From positions 1 through 64,000 of the forward strand of contig JBCBUE010000001.1 in the NCBI GenBank assembly GCA_039818285.1: DNA of 64,000 bases, in the 5' to 3' direction. Shown here in pieces: positions 1 to 9,429 of the stretch; the stretch's first letter is position 1, and each line of letters opens with the position of its first letter. Below the pieces are notes generated by a model, which was not told the origin of the DNA, did not search any database, and saw only the letters and a program-made list of their open reading frames with translations. The translations under genes were made by a program, and so were the position numbers. The DNA comes from JBCBUE01 sp039818285. Its GTDB lineage: Bacteria > Planctomycetota > Phycisphaerae > Phycisphaerales > Phycisphaeraceae.

Positions 1-74
1 TCCGCTACGCTCCGCCCGCCTCAGCACATTGCCTCCGGTCTACCGTAGACTGTGGACACAACCGTGGGGGAAGG
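1..74. other. Window edge, no gene recognised
   Basis: No credible coding sequence is seen. It lies where the C-terminal half of the AraC-type gene at 75-557 would be expected. None of the three minus-strand frames reads like an AraC DNA-binding domain, so the gene appears broken rather than simply frameshifted here. A small palindrome, GTCTACCGTAGAC, lies near 39-51. Confidence 0.5.
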
Positions 75-557
75 TCACCACCGCGACGCCTCCCACGGAT
101 CACGCATCGCGCCGTGAGCCGCTCGTCGAACAATCTGCGCTACGACCTGAGTCAGTGAGGATTCAGGCCTCACCACCCAGACGGGGCCTGCCATTCGAAT
201 CGCCTCTCGCCACAGGCGCATCGCTTCGCGGCCGTGAAGGCAGGCGTAGATGAACCGCCAATGGCGCTGCCGGGGCCGCCAGTAGCGATGATCGTGCGGA
301 AACGTCAGCGCCATCGCGTCGCCCGGCGTCAGCCTTCGCTCGGCGGTGCCGTAGCGCAGACGACCTTCACCCTCGAGCGTGATTTGAATCAGCCCAAACT
401 CGGCGTCGCCGCGTTCGAGGCCGTGCCAGTCGTACCGCTCGGGCGGTTGGCGGTCTTCATGCCCCGCAGCCGAGAGCATGGCGCGCAGCGGCACGTCGCG
501 ACCGAACGGCACGATCGAGAGCGAGCAAACATCCGTGGGTTCGAAGACAGACCGCAT
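75..557 (-). pseudogene. Truncated AraC-type regulator (ligand-binding half only)
   Basis: The 160-residue product resembles the N-terminal cupin-like sugar-sensing domain of AraC-family regulators, with segments such as GEGRLRYGTAERRLTPGD and ALTFPHDHRYW. Full members are about 280-300 residues and end in two helix-turn-helix motifs. Here a stop follows MRDPWEASRW and no such motifs are found in the 74 bases that remain. The gene is divergent from the arabinose operon that starts at 646, the usual place for an arabinose-sensing activator. It may be a decayed former regulator. A window-edge effect or sequencing error cannot be excluded, because the DNA further left is not visible. Confidence 0.55.
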
Positions 558-560
558 AAA

Positions 561-645
561 AGTACATGTAATAGCAAATCGATGCTTATTTTCAAGACAT
601 TTTCATCCTTAATCTCTCTCATAACTACACAACGGGTCACCGCTA
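561..645 (+). promoter_or_regulatory. Leader/promoter region of the arabinose operon
   Basis: This is an AT-rich divergent intergenic stretch between the broken AraC-type gene and the GH4 gene. It contains an 8-base palindrome TACATGTA at 563-570. No confident -35/-10 pair could be assigned. Confidence 0.35.
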
Positions 646-2211
646 ATGCCTGTCCAAGTCACCTTCATCGGCGCCGGCTCCGTCGGCTTCACCCGCCAGC
701 TTGCTCATGACCTGCTGCTGGTTCCCGAGTTGAGCGACACCGTGTTTGCGCTGCACGACATTAACCGCGACAACCTCGCGATGGTCGCGCAGCTGCTCAA
801 GAAGGACATCAAGGCCAATAAGCTGCCCGCCCGCGTCACCACCTCGCTGAACCGTCGCAAGGCGCTCGAGGGCGCCGACTACGTCATCAACTGCACCCGG
901 ATCGGCGGGCTGGAAGCATTCCAGCAGGATATCGACATCCCCCTGAAGTACGGAGTCGATCAGTGCGTCGGAGACACGCTGTGCGCCGGCGGGATCATGT
1001 ACGGCCAGCGAAATATCCCGCAGATCACGGCCTTCTCCCGCGACACGAAACAAGTCGCAAATTCCGGTTGCCTCCTGCTGAACTACGCCAACCCCATGGC
1101 GATGAACACGTGGGCGGCGTTGGACCTCTACGACAACGGCGAAGGCGTCGATACCGTCGGCCTGTGCCACGGCGTTGAAGGCGGTTGGTTCTGGATCGAT
1201 CGGTGCCTCGCCCGTCTGCACGGCGACGAAGACTTCGGCTGGAAGCAAGTTGAAGATCGGCGTGCACGCACTCAGGTGGTCTGCGCGGGGATCAATCACC
1301 AAACCTGGTACACGAAGGTGATCTATGACGGCCGTAAGATTGATTCCGCTGAGCTAGTCGAGGCCTTCGAGTCGCATCCCGAGGCGGCAGAGACCGAGAA
1401 GGTACGGATCGACGTGCTCAAACGGTTCGGCTTCTTCTCGACCGAGTCCAACGGACATCTCTCTGAATACCTAGCGTGGTATCGCAAGCGACCCCGCGAG
1501 ATTAAGCGGTGGATCAACACCAACAGCTGGATCAACGGCGAGACAGGTGGCTACCTTCGCGTCTGCACGGAAGGCAGGAACTGGTTCGAAACCGACTTCC
1601 CCAAATGGCTGGGCGAAGCCGGCCAACCCATGTCGACGTGGACGCGTTCAACCGAGCATGGCTCGTGGATTATCGAGGCACTCGAGACCGATCGTCCGTA
1701 TCGAGGGCACTTCAACGTCCGCAATCGCGGGGTGATCGACAACCTGCCTCCGGACTGCGTTGTTGAGGCACCGGGCTACGTCGACCGCACCGGTATTCAG
1801 ATGATGTCGGGTATCGAGCTCTCGCAACCCTGCGCCGCGACCTGCCGAGCTTCGATCGACGTGCAGCGCATGAGCAAAGAAGCAGCCTTGACTGGCGATG
1901 TCGCGCTGCTCAAGCAGGCGATGCTGCACGATCCGCTCGTTGGTGCCGTCTGTAATCCCGAAGAGGTCTGGCAGATGGCCGACGAGATGCTCGTCGCGCT
2001 CCGCGACTGGCTGCCGAACTACAGCAAAGCCGACATCGATGCGGCATCGCGGCGTATGGCCCACCCGGCCGTGAAGACGAAGCCGTGGCCCGGTGCGGCG
2101 CGTAAGAAAGTCAAAACCGTCGCTGAGCTCCGCAGGGCCGGCAAGGGAGACGCGCTGTCTGCCGACAAGGGCACCGACCGCGGGGCAAACGTCAAGCAAC
2201 GGTCGGCTTGA
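646..2211 (+). CDS. melA: GH4 family glycosidase (alpha-galactosidase MelA-like)
   Basis: This is an NAD- and Mn-dependent glycoside hydrolase of family 4. The N-terminus has the nucleotide-binding GAGSVGF at residues 9-15. The family segment NYANPMAMN is at 146-154, and the expected metal ligands C174 (GLCHG) and H218 (CAGINH) are present. The later segment RNRGVIDNLPPDCVVE is typical of MelA alpha-galactosidases. At 521 residues it is about 70 longer than E. coli MelA, with an extra basic tail. It heads an operon with araB, araD and araA. Beta-L-arabinopyranosides have the same ring stereochemistry as alpha-D-galactosides, so the enzyme may release L-arabinopyranose for that pathway. This is inference; a plain alpha-galactosidase remains possible. 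There is no signal peptide, so it acts in the cytoplasm. Confidence 0.85.
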   Translation: MPVQVTFIGAGSVGFTRQLAHDLLLVPELSDTVFALHDINRDNLAMVAQLLKKDIKANKLPARVTTSLNRRKALEGADYVINCTRIGGLEAFQQDIDIPLKYGVDQCVGDTLCAGGIMYGQRNIPQITAFSRDTKQVANSGCLLLNYANPMAMNTWAALDLYDNGEGVDTVGLCHGVEGGWFWIDRCLARLHGDEDFGWKQVEDRRARTQVVCAGINHQTWYTKVIYDGRKIDSAELVEAFESHPEAAETEKVRIDVLKRFGFFSTESNGHLSEYLAWYRKRPREIKRWINTNSWINGETGGYLRVCTEGRNWFETDFPKWLGEAGQPMSTWTRSTEHGSWIIEALETDRPYRGHFNVRNRGVIDNLPPDCVVEAPGYVDRTGIQMMSGIELSQPCAATCRASIDVQRMSKEAALTGDVALLKQAMLHDPLVGAVCNPEEVWQMADEMLVALRDWLPNYSKADIDAASRRMAHPAVKTKPWPGAARKKVKTVAELRRAGKGDALSADKGTDRGANVKQRSA

Positions 2212-2270
2212 ACGCACGGATCAAGTCACCGCTCTGAACTCGCCCGCGCTCGACAGGATCACAAGTGACC

Positions 2271-3995
2271 ATGAGCCGACTAGCCGAACCCCAATACGCG
2301 ATTGGCGTCGACTTCGGCACAAACTCCGCACGCGCGCTCGTGGTCGATTGCAGCAACGGACGCGAAGTCTCAAGCCATGTCACCCACTACCCTTCGGGCG
2401 AGGCGGGCATCCTGCTCGACCCCAATGAGCCACATCTGGCGCGACAGCATCCTGGCGATTACATCGTCGGCTTCGAGCAGAGTGTGCGCGGCGCGGTGTA
2501 CGAGGCGAGCGAGACGGACCACGAGTTCGCGCCTGACCAAGTAATCGGTATCGGCGTCGATACGACCGGTTCAACACCGCTGCCAATCGCGGCCGACGGC
2601 ACGCCACTGGGCATGACCGACGCGCTTCGCGAGCATCTCGCGGCGCAGGCGTGGCTTTGGAAGGACCACACGGCCCACGCGGAGGCCGCCGAGATCACCG
2701 ATCTCGCGCATCGACGCGGCGAGCCTTACCTGGCCAAGTGCGGTGGTGTGTACTCTTCCGAGTGGTTCTGGGCGAAGATTCTTCGTTGCTGCCGTGTTGC
2801 CCCCGAGGTCTTCGACGCGGCGGCTTCCTGGGTCGAGTTGGCGGACTTCGTGCCGGCCTATGCGAGCGGGACGACCAAACCGGGCTCGATCGTGAGAGGC
2901 ATCTGTGCGGCGGGTCACAAAGCGATGTTCAACCCCGCGTGGGGGGGCCTGCCATCGGAGTCGTTCCTAAACGAATTAGACCCCGAACTCGGATTGCTAC
3001 GCAGCCGACTCTTCGAGAACGCGGTTCCTTCGAGCGAACCCGCGGGCCATCTGACGCCCGCCGTCGCTGCCCGATGTGGGTTGCGTGCGGGGACCCCGAT
3101 TGCTGCTGGCGCCTTCGACGCGCACCACGGCGCGGTCGGCGCCGGTGTCGCACCGGGCACGCTCGTGAAGATCATGGGCACGAGCACGTGCGACATCACG
3201 GTGTGGCCGGACGACGCCGATCAACCGCTTGGTGATATCCCGGGCCTGTGCGGCGTCGTGCGTGGCTCGGTCATCGACGAGCACTTCGGGCTGGAAGCCG
3301 GCCAGTCGGCCGTCGGCGACCTGTTCAACTGGGTCGCCAAACGCCAGGCACCGGCCGAGTACACGCAAGGCGACGACTCGCACGCCGCGCTCACCGCAGA
3401 GGCCGAGCGGTTGCGACCCGGCGCCTCCGGCTTGCTCGCGCTCGATTGGAACAACGGCAACCGCACCGTGCTCGTCAACCCACGACTCAGCGGGCTGCTC
3501 GTCGGGCAGACGCTGCACACTTCCGCCGCCGAGGTCTATCGCGCAGCGGTGGAGGCGACCGCCTTCGGCGCCCTCACGATTGTGGAACGCTTCGAGGCGC
3601 ATGGGGTCACGATCGATCGCGTCGTCAACTGCGGCGGGATCGCAGAGAAGAGCTCGTTCGTCATGCAAACCTACGCGGATGTGCTGAACCGCCCCATGTT
3701 CGTCAGCCGCTCATCGCAGACGTGCGCGCTCGGCGCGGCGATGTTCGGAGCGATCGTCGGCGGAGCACACCCCGATGCCGCGACGGCCCAGGCTGCGATG
3801 ACCGGCGTGAAGGACGTCATCTATCGACCAGACCCGGACGCGGTTGCCGTGTACCGCGAGCTGTACCGGCTTTACTCGACGCTGCACGACGCCTTTGGCG
3901 GCGTCGACGCTGACGCCACGGCGTTAGCCCAAGTCATGCCCAAGCTCATGGACCTGCAAGCCCAAGCCCTCCGCGGAGCGACCCATGCGGCATGA
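2271..3995 (+). CDS. araB: Ribulokinase
   Basis: This FGGY-family sugar kinase phosphorylates L-ribulose to L-ribulose 5-phosphate in arabinose catabolism. The N-terminal phosphate-binding segment GVDFGTNSARALV and the following DTTGSTPLP region are clear. Near the C-terminus come NCGGIAEKS and the ALGAAMFGA segment typical of FGGY kinases. The length of 574 residues fits ribulokinases (566 in E. coli). ATG 2271 is preferred over GTG 2265, which adds only two residues. The gene follows the GH4 gene by about 60 bases and overlaps araD by 11 bases, so translational coupling is likely. Cytoplasmic. Confidence 0.93.
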   Translation: MSRLAEPQYAIGVDFGTNSARALVVDCSNGREVSSHVTHYPSGEAGILLDPNEPHLARQHPGDYIVGFEQSVRGAVYEASETDHEFAPDQVIGIGVDTTGSTPLPIAADGTPLGMTDALREHLAAQAWLWKDHTAHAEAAEITDLAHRRGEPYLAKCGGVYSSEWFWAKILRCCRVAPEVFDAAASWVELADFVPAYASGTTKPGSIVRGICAAGHKAMFNPAWGGLPSESFLNELDPELGLLRSRLFENAVPSSEPAGHLTPAVAARCGLRAGTPIAAGAFDAHHGAVGAGVAPGTLVKIMGTSTCDITVWPDDADQPLGDIPGLCGVVRGSVIDEHFGLEAGQSAVGDLFNWVAKRQAPAEYTQGDDSHAALTAEAERLRPGASGLLALDWNNGNRTVLVNPRLSGLLVGQTLHTSAAEVYRAAVEATAFGALTIVERFEAHGVTIDRVVNCGGIAEKSSFVMQTYADVLNRPMFVSRSSQTCALGAAMFGAIVGGAHPDAATAQAAMTGVKDVIYRPDPDAVAVYRELYRLYSTLHDAFGGVDADATALAQVMPKLMDLQAQALRGATHAA

Positions 3996-4695
3996 AACCC
4001 TGCGCGAACAGGTCTGCGACGCCAACCTTCGACTCGTCGACGAAGGCCTGGTAACGCTGACATGGGGCAACGTCTCGGGGATCGATCGGGCAGCCGGCGT
4101 CGTCGCGATCAAGCCCAGCGGCGTGTCGTACCGCGAGTTAAGCCCCGCGTCTATCGTGCTGGTCGACCTCGACGGCAAGGTCATCGAGGGCGCCGCACGC
4201 CCGTCATCCGACACACCGACGCACACGCTGCTCTATCGACACTTCCCGTCGATTGGCGGCGTCACCCATAGCCACAGCCCCAACGCCACGGCCTTCGCCC
4301 AGGCTCGTCGCCCGATTCCTTGCCTCGGGACCACGCACGCGGACCACTTTGCCGGCCCGGTACCCGTCACGCGGTGCCTCGGCCCACGCGAAGTAGATGC
4401 CGGTTACGAGTTGGCGACCGGCGCAAGCATCGTGGATCGATTCGGCGACGTCGACCCCGTCGCCATGCCGGCCGTGCTGGTCGCGGGGCACGCCCCGTTC
4501 ACGTGGGGAGCGACCGCAACCGAGTCGGTGGCCAACGCCATCGCGCTCGAGGCCGTTGCCGGCATGGCGCTCGCCACCGTCTTCATTCGGAACGACACGC
4601 CCGAGCTCGAAGAGCACGTCCGTGCCAAGCACCACGCCCGGAAACACGGCCCCGGCGCCTACTACGGCCAGCCCGTCTCCGAGGACCCATCATGA
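3985..4695 (+). CDS. araD: L-ribulose-5-phosphate 4-epimerase
   Basis: A class II aldolase-family epimerase that converts L-ribulose 5-phosphate to D-xylulose 5-phosphate, which then enters the pentose phosphate pathway. The divalent metal site is visible as H95 and H97 (THSHS) and H169 (AGHAPF), with D76 (SSDTPTH) in the place of the active-site aspartate. The spacing is almost identical to that of E. coli AraD. The length of 236 residues is typical. It overlaps araB by 11 bases and araA by an ATGA junction, so the three genes are expected to be made together. Confidence 0.93.
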   Translation: MRHETLREQVCDANLRLVDEGLVTLTWGNVSGIDRAAGVVAIKPSGVSYRELSPASIVLVDLDGKVIEGAARPSSDTPTHTLLYRHFPSIGGVTHSHSPNATAFAQARRPIPCLGTTHADHFAGPVPVTRCLGPREVDAGYELATGASIVDRFGDVDPVAMPAVLVAGHAPFTWGATATESVANAIALEAVAGMALATVFIRNDTPELEEHVRAKHHARKHGPGAYYGQPVSEDPS

Positions 4696-6119
4696 AGCTT
4701 CCACCGGTCCACGCGCACTTCGTGACGGGCAGCCAGCATCTCTATGGCCCCGAGGCACTGGCCCGAGTTGCCGAAGACGCGAGGCGTGTGGTTGATGGAC
4801 TCAACCGCGCGGGCACCTTAAGCGTGCCGCTCGTGTGGCAGCCGACCGCCACCACATCCGACGAGGTCGCCGCGCGTCTTGCGGCCGCCGATGCAGATGA
4901 TGCGTGCGTCGGCGTTGTGGCTTGGATGCACACGTTTAGCCCGGCAAAGATGTGGATCAACGCGCTGGACCGCCTCGACGCGCCGCTCTGTCATCTGCAC
5001 ACGCAACTTGAGCGGGATATCCCGTGGGCGACGATCGACATGGACTTCATGAACCTGCATCAGTCCGCTCATGGCGGTCGGGAGTTCGGCCACGCGTGCG
5101 CCCGGGCCGGCGTCAGACGCGTCGTGATTGCGGGCCATTGGGAGGCTCAGCGCGTCCAGCATCGGTTAGACGTCTGGCTGCGGGCAGCACGCGCCCGGCA
5201 CGACAGTCAGCGGATGAAGGTCGCCCGGCTCGGTGACAACATGCGCCACGTCGCCGTCACCGAGGGCGACAAGGTCGAGGCCCAACGCGTCTTCGGTTAC
5301 CAGGTGAACGGCTACGGCCTCGGCGAACTAGGGGCGCATATGGCGGACGTCGCCGACGTGGAAGTCGAACGACTCTGTGAGGAGTACGAGCAGGCGTACC
5401 ACCTCGCGGCCGAGCTCCATGCCGACGGCAATCGACGTGACTCGCTACGCAAGGCCGCTCGGATCGAACTCGCCCTCAGGAGCTTCCTCGACGACGGCGG
5501 CTTCACGGCGTTTACGGACACGTTCGAGAACCTCCACGGCCTCGAACAGCTTCCCGGCCTGGCCGTTCAACGGCTCATGCAAGACGGCTATGGATTCGGC
5601 GCCGAGGGCGATTGGAAGACGGCTGCCCTGGTGCGCTCGGCCAAGGTGATGGCCGAGGGGCTGCCCGGCGGGACGTCGTTCATGGAGGACTATGTGTATC
5701 ACTTCGACCCCGCCTCCCCGGGCTGCCTGGGGGCGCACATGCTCGAGGTCTGCCCGTCGATCGCAGCCGAGCGCGAGCGCTGCGAAGTTCACCCGCTGGG
5801 GATCGGGGGCAAGGCCGATCCGGTGCGGCTCGTGTTCGACGGCGAGCCGGGGCAGGCGGTGAACGCGTCGATTGTCGACCTCGGGGATCGGTTTCGACTT
5901 CTCATCAACTCGGTCAACGCCAAGGCGATTCCCGAGGCAATGCCGAGCCTGCCGGTCGCAAGGGTGTTCTGGGAGCCCGAGCCCAGCCTGGAAGAGGCCG
6001 CCGAGCGCTGGATTCTCGCCGGGGGGGCGCACCACACCGCGTACTCACGGGCTCTCACCGCCGAGCACTTCCGGACGTTTGGCGCGATGCATGGCGTTGA
6101 GACGGTCGAGATCGCATGA
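4692..6119 (+). CDS. araA: L-arabinose isomerase
   Basis: Interconverts L-arabinose and L-ribulose and uses Mn. Expected metal ligands are visible: E305 (AEGDWKT), E332 (FMEDYVYHF), H349 (GAHMLEV) and a histidine at 447 or 448 (GGAHHT). The N-terminal VTGSQHLYGPE is a family hallmark. The product is 475 residues, slightly shorter than the 500 of the E. coli protein. The ATG at 4692 shares ATGA with the araD stop; an upstream extension of the open frame lies inside araD and is rejected. Last gene of the arabinose operon. Confidence 0.95.
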   Translation: MKLPPVHAHFVTGSQHLYGPEALARVAEDARRVVDGLNRAGTLSVPLVWQPTATTSDEVAARLAAADADDACVGVVAWMHTFSPAKMWINALDRLDAPLCHLHTQLERDIPWATIDMDFMNLHQSAHGGREFGHACARAGVRRVVIAGHWEAQRVQHRLDVWLRAARARHDSQRMKVARLGDNMRHVAVTEGDKVEAQRVFGYQVNGYGLGELGAHMADVADVEVERLCEEYEQAYHLAAELHADGNRRDSLRKAARIELALRSFLDDGGFTAFTDTFENLHGLEQLPGLAVQRLMQDGYGFGAEGDWKTAALVRSAKVMAEGLPGGTSFMEDYVYHFDPASPGCLGAHMLEVCPSIAAERERCEVHPLGIGGKADPVRLVFDGEPGQAVNASIVDLGDRFRLLINSVNAKAIPEAMPSLPVARVFWEPEPSLEEAAERWILAGGAHHTAYSRALTAEHFRTFGAMHGVETVEIA

Positions 6120-6133
6120 ATTCAGTCACGACC

Positions 6134-6175
6134 CAGGCCGGCTTTCATTCGAGTCGACTTGAAGTGACCGGCCTG
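6134..6175. terminator. Hairpin between convergent araA and agarase-like gene
   Basis: A perfect 8-base stem, CAGGCCGG (6134-6141) with CCGGCCTG (6168-6175), encloses a 26-base loop between two converging genes. There is no T-run, so it may be a weak bidirectional terminator or only a structural element. Confidence 0.4.
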
Positions 6176-6182
6176 CTCAACT

Positions 6183-7745
6183 CTAGTCGTCGTTCAAGGT
6201 GACCACGGAGTTCGGTGAGCCCGTCGATGACACCTTCAGAGAATCGATCGCGTCGACCAGCGTGTAAACCTTGGCGTGAGCGTCCCGGAGCGGGGAGACG
6301 AAGGCGTCGTAAGGCCGCCAGTCTTGACGCAGCAGGCCGGTGTTCGTGTCGATGCCGTCGCGGAACTTGAAGTAGTCCCAGCCCACGCACTTCCCGGATT
6401 CCAGGAGACGCAGGGTGAAGTTCTCGTACCAGATAGCGCGTTCGCGCTGGGTGGGCACGATCCAGCCGGCGCCTCTGTCGTTGGCGAGGTTTGAGTCTTC
6501 GCCGCGAACGTAGAACTCACTGATGATGAAGGGGGACTCTCCGACCCGCTCCCACATCGCCATCTGCGTCGCGCTGGGCTCCCAGGTCCCGTACAGATTG
6601 ATCGAGACGATGTCGCAGTGCCTGCCGGCCGCTTCGATGATCTCTTGCATCTTGTGCCCCGACCCATGGAGGCGTGAGCCGAGGATCATGTGATTGGGGT
6701 CCACCTCGCGGATGGCCTCCGCGGCCACGGCGTAGTAGCGGTCGAAGACGGCGCCCATGAACGCTCTGTTGTCCGCGGCCGTCACCATATCGGCGGAGGC
6801 GTCGGGGCCGTATTTGTTGCGCAGCCAGTCCCAGGCCGCCGCGCGCGTGTGCCGCTGGACCGGGTCGTCGGGGTCTAGTCTCAATGCACGCTCAAGCGCC
6901 CTGCGATTCACGGGCAGCTCATTGTCGATGAAGTGCCCGACCAGCCAGGGGTCGTATTTGGTGTCGGCGACGTGCAGCCGCGCGTACTCACGGGCGTGAG
7001 CCGGGAAGTCGGGGTGAAAGGAAGGGATGAGGCTGTGCTCGAAGGCCATGTTGCCGGGGTTCGGGCTTGTAATCTCGAGTATGCGGCCGAAGCGAGTCAT
7101 CATGTTGAGCGAGTTGACGTAAGGCAAAGGCTCGGCTGTCGCCCGGAGCGGATCATTGGTCGACCACCGGCCCCACGCATTGAAGCCGTAGTCCCGCGCG
7201 ATGGCCGTGGAATCGGCGGCCCAGACGGCAACATCGTCGTACCCGAGCTCGGCCTGCCGCTCCGCGGACAACGCCTCGAACCCGTTGCGGTACGTCGAAT
7301 TGACGGCCTTGCGGATCTGCGGGTGCCCCAGTGGATCGATGATCCACCATCGGTCACCGATCTTCTCGACACGGAAAAAGCCCGTCGCCTCGTGTTGCCG
7401 GTCCAGCCGTCCGCCGTATTTCGACAACGCCGTCGGCGCCGTCGCCGCGGCGCCAAGCGCATCGAGTGCCCAGTCGTAGGTCGTGGCCTGGTACGTCCTC
7501 CAGGTCCTGCTGCGGCGGTTGCGCGATTCCAGCTCCACGGAGTCGGCCCCGTGCGTCGGCTGAAGCGACACGGGCGCGGTTTCCGAGCCTGTGGGCTGCG
7601 CACGAGCCATCGCGGCGATGAGCAAGACGCCCACGACGCCGACGAGACACCGCCCGAGCCAGGCCGTTGCACCGCGGCTGGATGCGGAAATGGTCTGTTG
7701 AGTACACGAGCGGCCAGGGTGTCGCGTTGCCATGTCGTTCTCCAT
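6183..7745 (-). CDS. Secreted agarase-like glycoside hydrolase (clan GH-A type)
   Basis: A 520-residue exported protein with a signal sequence around residues 27-50 (WLGRCLVGVVGVLLIAAMARA). The segment FFRVEKIGDRWWIIDPLGHP is the type of entry seen in beta-agarases of the GH50/GH86-like group. Probable catalytic pair: acid/base E276 in FIDNELPV and nucleophile E410 in IISEFYV, as in clan GH-A TIM barrels. It lies 91 bases downstream of the GPH symporter gene on the same strand, as the last gene of the regulator-led operon. A galactan or other algal polymer is the likely target, but the exact family cannot be fixed from sequence alone. Confidence 0.7.
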   Translation of the reverse strand: MENDMATRHPGRSCTQQTISASSRGATAWLGRCLVGVVGVLLIAAMARAQPTGSETAPVSLQPTHGADSVELESRNRRSRTWRTYQATTYDWALDALGAAATAPTALSKYGGRLDRQHEATGFFRVEKIGDRWWIIDPLGHPQIRKAVNSTYRNGFEALSAERQAELGYDDVAVWAADSTAIARDYGFNAWGRWSTNDPLRATAEPLPYVNSLNMMTRFGRILEITSPNPGNMAFEHSLIPSFHPDFPAHAREYARLHVADTKYDPWLVGHFIDNELPVNRRALERALRLDPDDPVQRHTRAAAWDWLRNKYGPDASADMVTAADNRAFMGAVFDRYYAVAAEAIREVDPNHMILGSRLHGSGHKMQEIIEAAGRHCDIVSINLYGTWEPSATQMAMWERVGESPFIISEFYVRGEDSNLANDRGAGWIVPTQRERAIWYENFTLRLLESGKCVGWDYFKFRDGIDTNTGLLRQDWRPYDAFVSPLRDAHAKVYTLVDAIDSLKVSSTGSPNSVVTLNDD

Positions 7746-7836
7746 CGCTTGGTCGCCGGTTGGAAAGCACTATTTCGGAAGAGGTTCACTCACAAACAAC
7801 ACCTCACGAAGACGATCCGGGCATCAGCCCGCGGCG

Positions 7837-9429
7837 TCAGGTCGCCAGCACGCCGGCCTCGCCCCGCCGGGCCTCGAGGGCTCGGCGCGTCGCCTCGGCC
7901 CGGGCGCGGCTGATCGGGTACAGGCAGAAGACCGCGATCGCCAGTATCAGCCCGGATCCCTGACAGATGATGAGGGTCAGGAGCATCCGCTTGCCCACCG
8001 CGTCGGTCACGCCACCCGCCGCCTCGGCGGCCGCGGGATCGAAGCCGATCCACTCGAGCAGGTAGCCGCCGATGAGGACCGTGAAAGCAAAGGCGATCTT
8101 GCGCCCGAATCCCTGCGCCGCCCCGAACATGCCCTCGCGACGGCGGCCGGTCTTCAGTTCGTCCTCGTCGCAGATGTCAGCGGTCATGGAGTCGATCATG
8201 AGCCAGCATCCCTGGCCGCCGAGCGCGGTGATAAAGGTCGCGATCAACACCCCGAGCTTGATCGTTTCGGGATCGATGGCAAAGCCCTGCACGAACAGCC
8301 CACCGATCATGTCGACCACCGAGGCGAGCCAGAGCACGGGCGGCAGCTCGGGCGAGTTCACCGCGGCCGTCGGTTCGTACAGGACCCAGATAGACAGCGT
8401 CCCCGCCAGCATGAGCGCCAGACCGAGCAGCATCGCTGCCCGTTTGCCCGTGACGCGGGAGACCTTCGCGATGAGGAACATCGATCCGTACGAGACGGTC
8501 GCCGCCAGGACGCCGGCGATCAGCCCGAGCAGCGACGCGTGGTCCTTGGCGATGTCCACGGAACCAACCTGAGCAAACACGAAGTAGATCAACGCGAACG
8601 TGCCGACCGTGCCCGCCGTGAAGATCCCCATGATGACGGCGATATAAGCGATGAACAGGATCAGGAACGGTCGATTGCTCAGCGTGTACTTCACCGCCGG
8701 CAGGATCGGAGTCGTCGGCTGGATCGCGGCTTCGGGTCGCTCGCGGGTTGAAAGCACCGGGATGAGCCCCGTGACGAGGATCACCAGCCCCAGGCCCACC
8801 GAAACGAGGCGCGTGCCGTTGATCTCCCCCTCGATGCCTTCGCCGAACACCTCCCGCCGACAGAGCCAGTAAAGCGCCGGGACGGTCATGCTGGCCAGCA
8901 GGCCGAGATACATCCGCCACGCCAGCACGCGGGTGCGTTCGTCGTAGTTGTCGGTCAGCTCGAAGCCCAACGCCGTGAAGGGCACCGTAAACAGCGTGTA
9001 AAAGACGAAGTACACCGACCCGACCGCCGCGAGGAACCAGAACGGCACGTTGCTGTACCACGGGTTGTCGATCGTCTCGAGCATCGGCGGGTACCACATC
9101 AGCGGCAACAGCACCGCCGAGCCCACCGCGCCGATCAACATCATCGGTCGGCGCCGGCCGAAACGTGTCCTCAGGTTGTCGGACACATTGCCGATCAGCG
9201 GGTCGGTGATCGCGTCCACAAACCGCGGGATGGACAGCGCAAGCCCGGCAAGCCCGGCGGGCATGTTGAACGCGGTGACGTAGATAATCATGCCCAACAC
9301 GAACAGCGTGTTGGCCATGAAGTTGTCTGCGATCCCGCCAAACCCCCAGCCAACGCGCGTGTACAGCGGCAGCCTTGCGGCCGGCGACGAAACTGCACGG
9401 TCCGTGCTCGATCCTGCCGCGGTAGTCAA
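7837..9429 (-). CDS. GPH-family sugar:cation symporter
   Basis: A 12-helix major-facilitator protein of the glycoside-pentoside-hexuronide group (MelB, XylP and LacS relatives). Family marks are the early segment FVDAITDPLIGNVSDNL and the loop RTRFGRRRPMMLIG between helices 2 and 3. The length of 530 residues is a little above MelB (about 470) because of periplasmic or cytoplasmic insertions. It starts with TTG overlapping the stop of the DUF5722 gene (TTGA), so the two are coupled. It probably imports sugar released by its neighbours across the inner membrane. The substrate cannot be read from sequence; an arabinoside, galactoside or oligosaccharide is plausible given the flanking genes. Confidence 0.85.
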   Translation of the reverse strand: MTTAAGSSTDRAVSSPAARLPLYTRVGWGFGGIADNFMANTLFVLGMIIYVTAFNMPAGLAGLALSIPRFVDAITDPLIGNVSDNLRTRFGRRRPMMLIGAVGSAVLLPLMWYPPMLETIDNPWYSNVPFWFLAAVGSVYFVFYTLFTVPFTALGFELTDNYDERTRVLAWRMYLGLLASMTVPALYWLCRREVFGEGIEGEINGTRLVSVGLGLVILVTGLIPVLSTRERPEAAIQPTTPILPAVKYTLSNRPFLILFIAYIAVIMGIFTAGTVGTFALIYFVFAQVGSVDIAKDHASLLGLIAGVLAATVSYGSMFLIAKVSRVTGKRAAMLLGLALMLAGTLSIWVLYEPTAAVNSPELPPVLWLASVVDMIGGLFVQGFAIDPETIKLGVLIATFITALGGQGCWLMIDSMTADICDEDELKTGRRREGMFGAAQGFGRKIAFAFTVLIGGYLLEWIGFDPAAAEAAGGVTDAVGKRMLLTLIICQGSGLILAIAVFCLYPISRARAEATRRALEARRGEAGVLAT

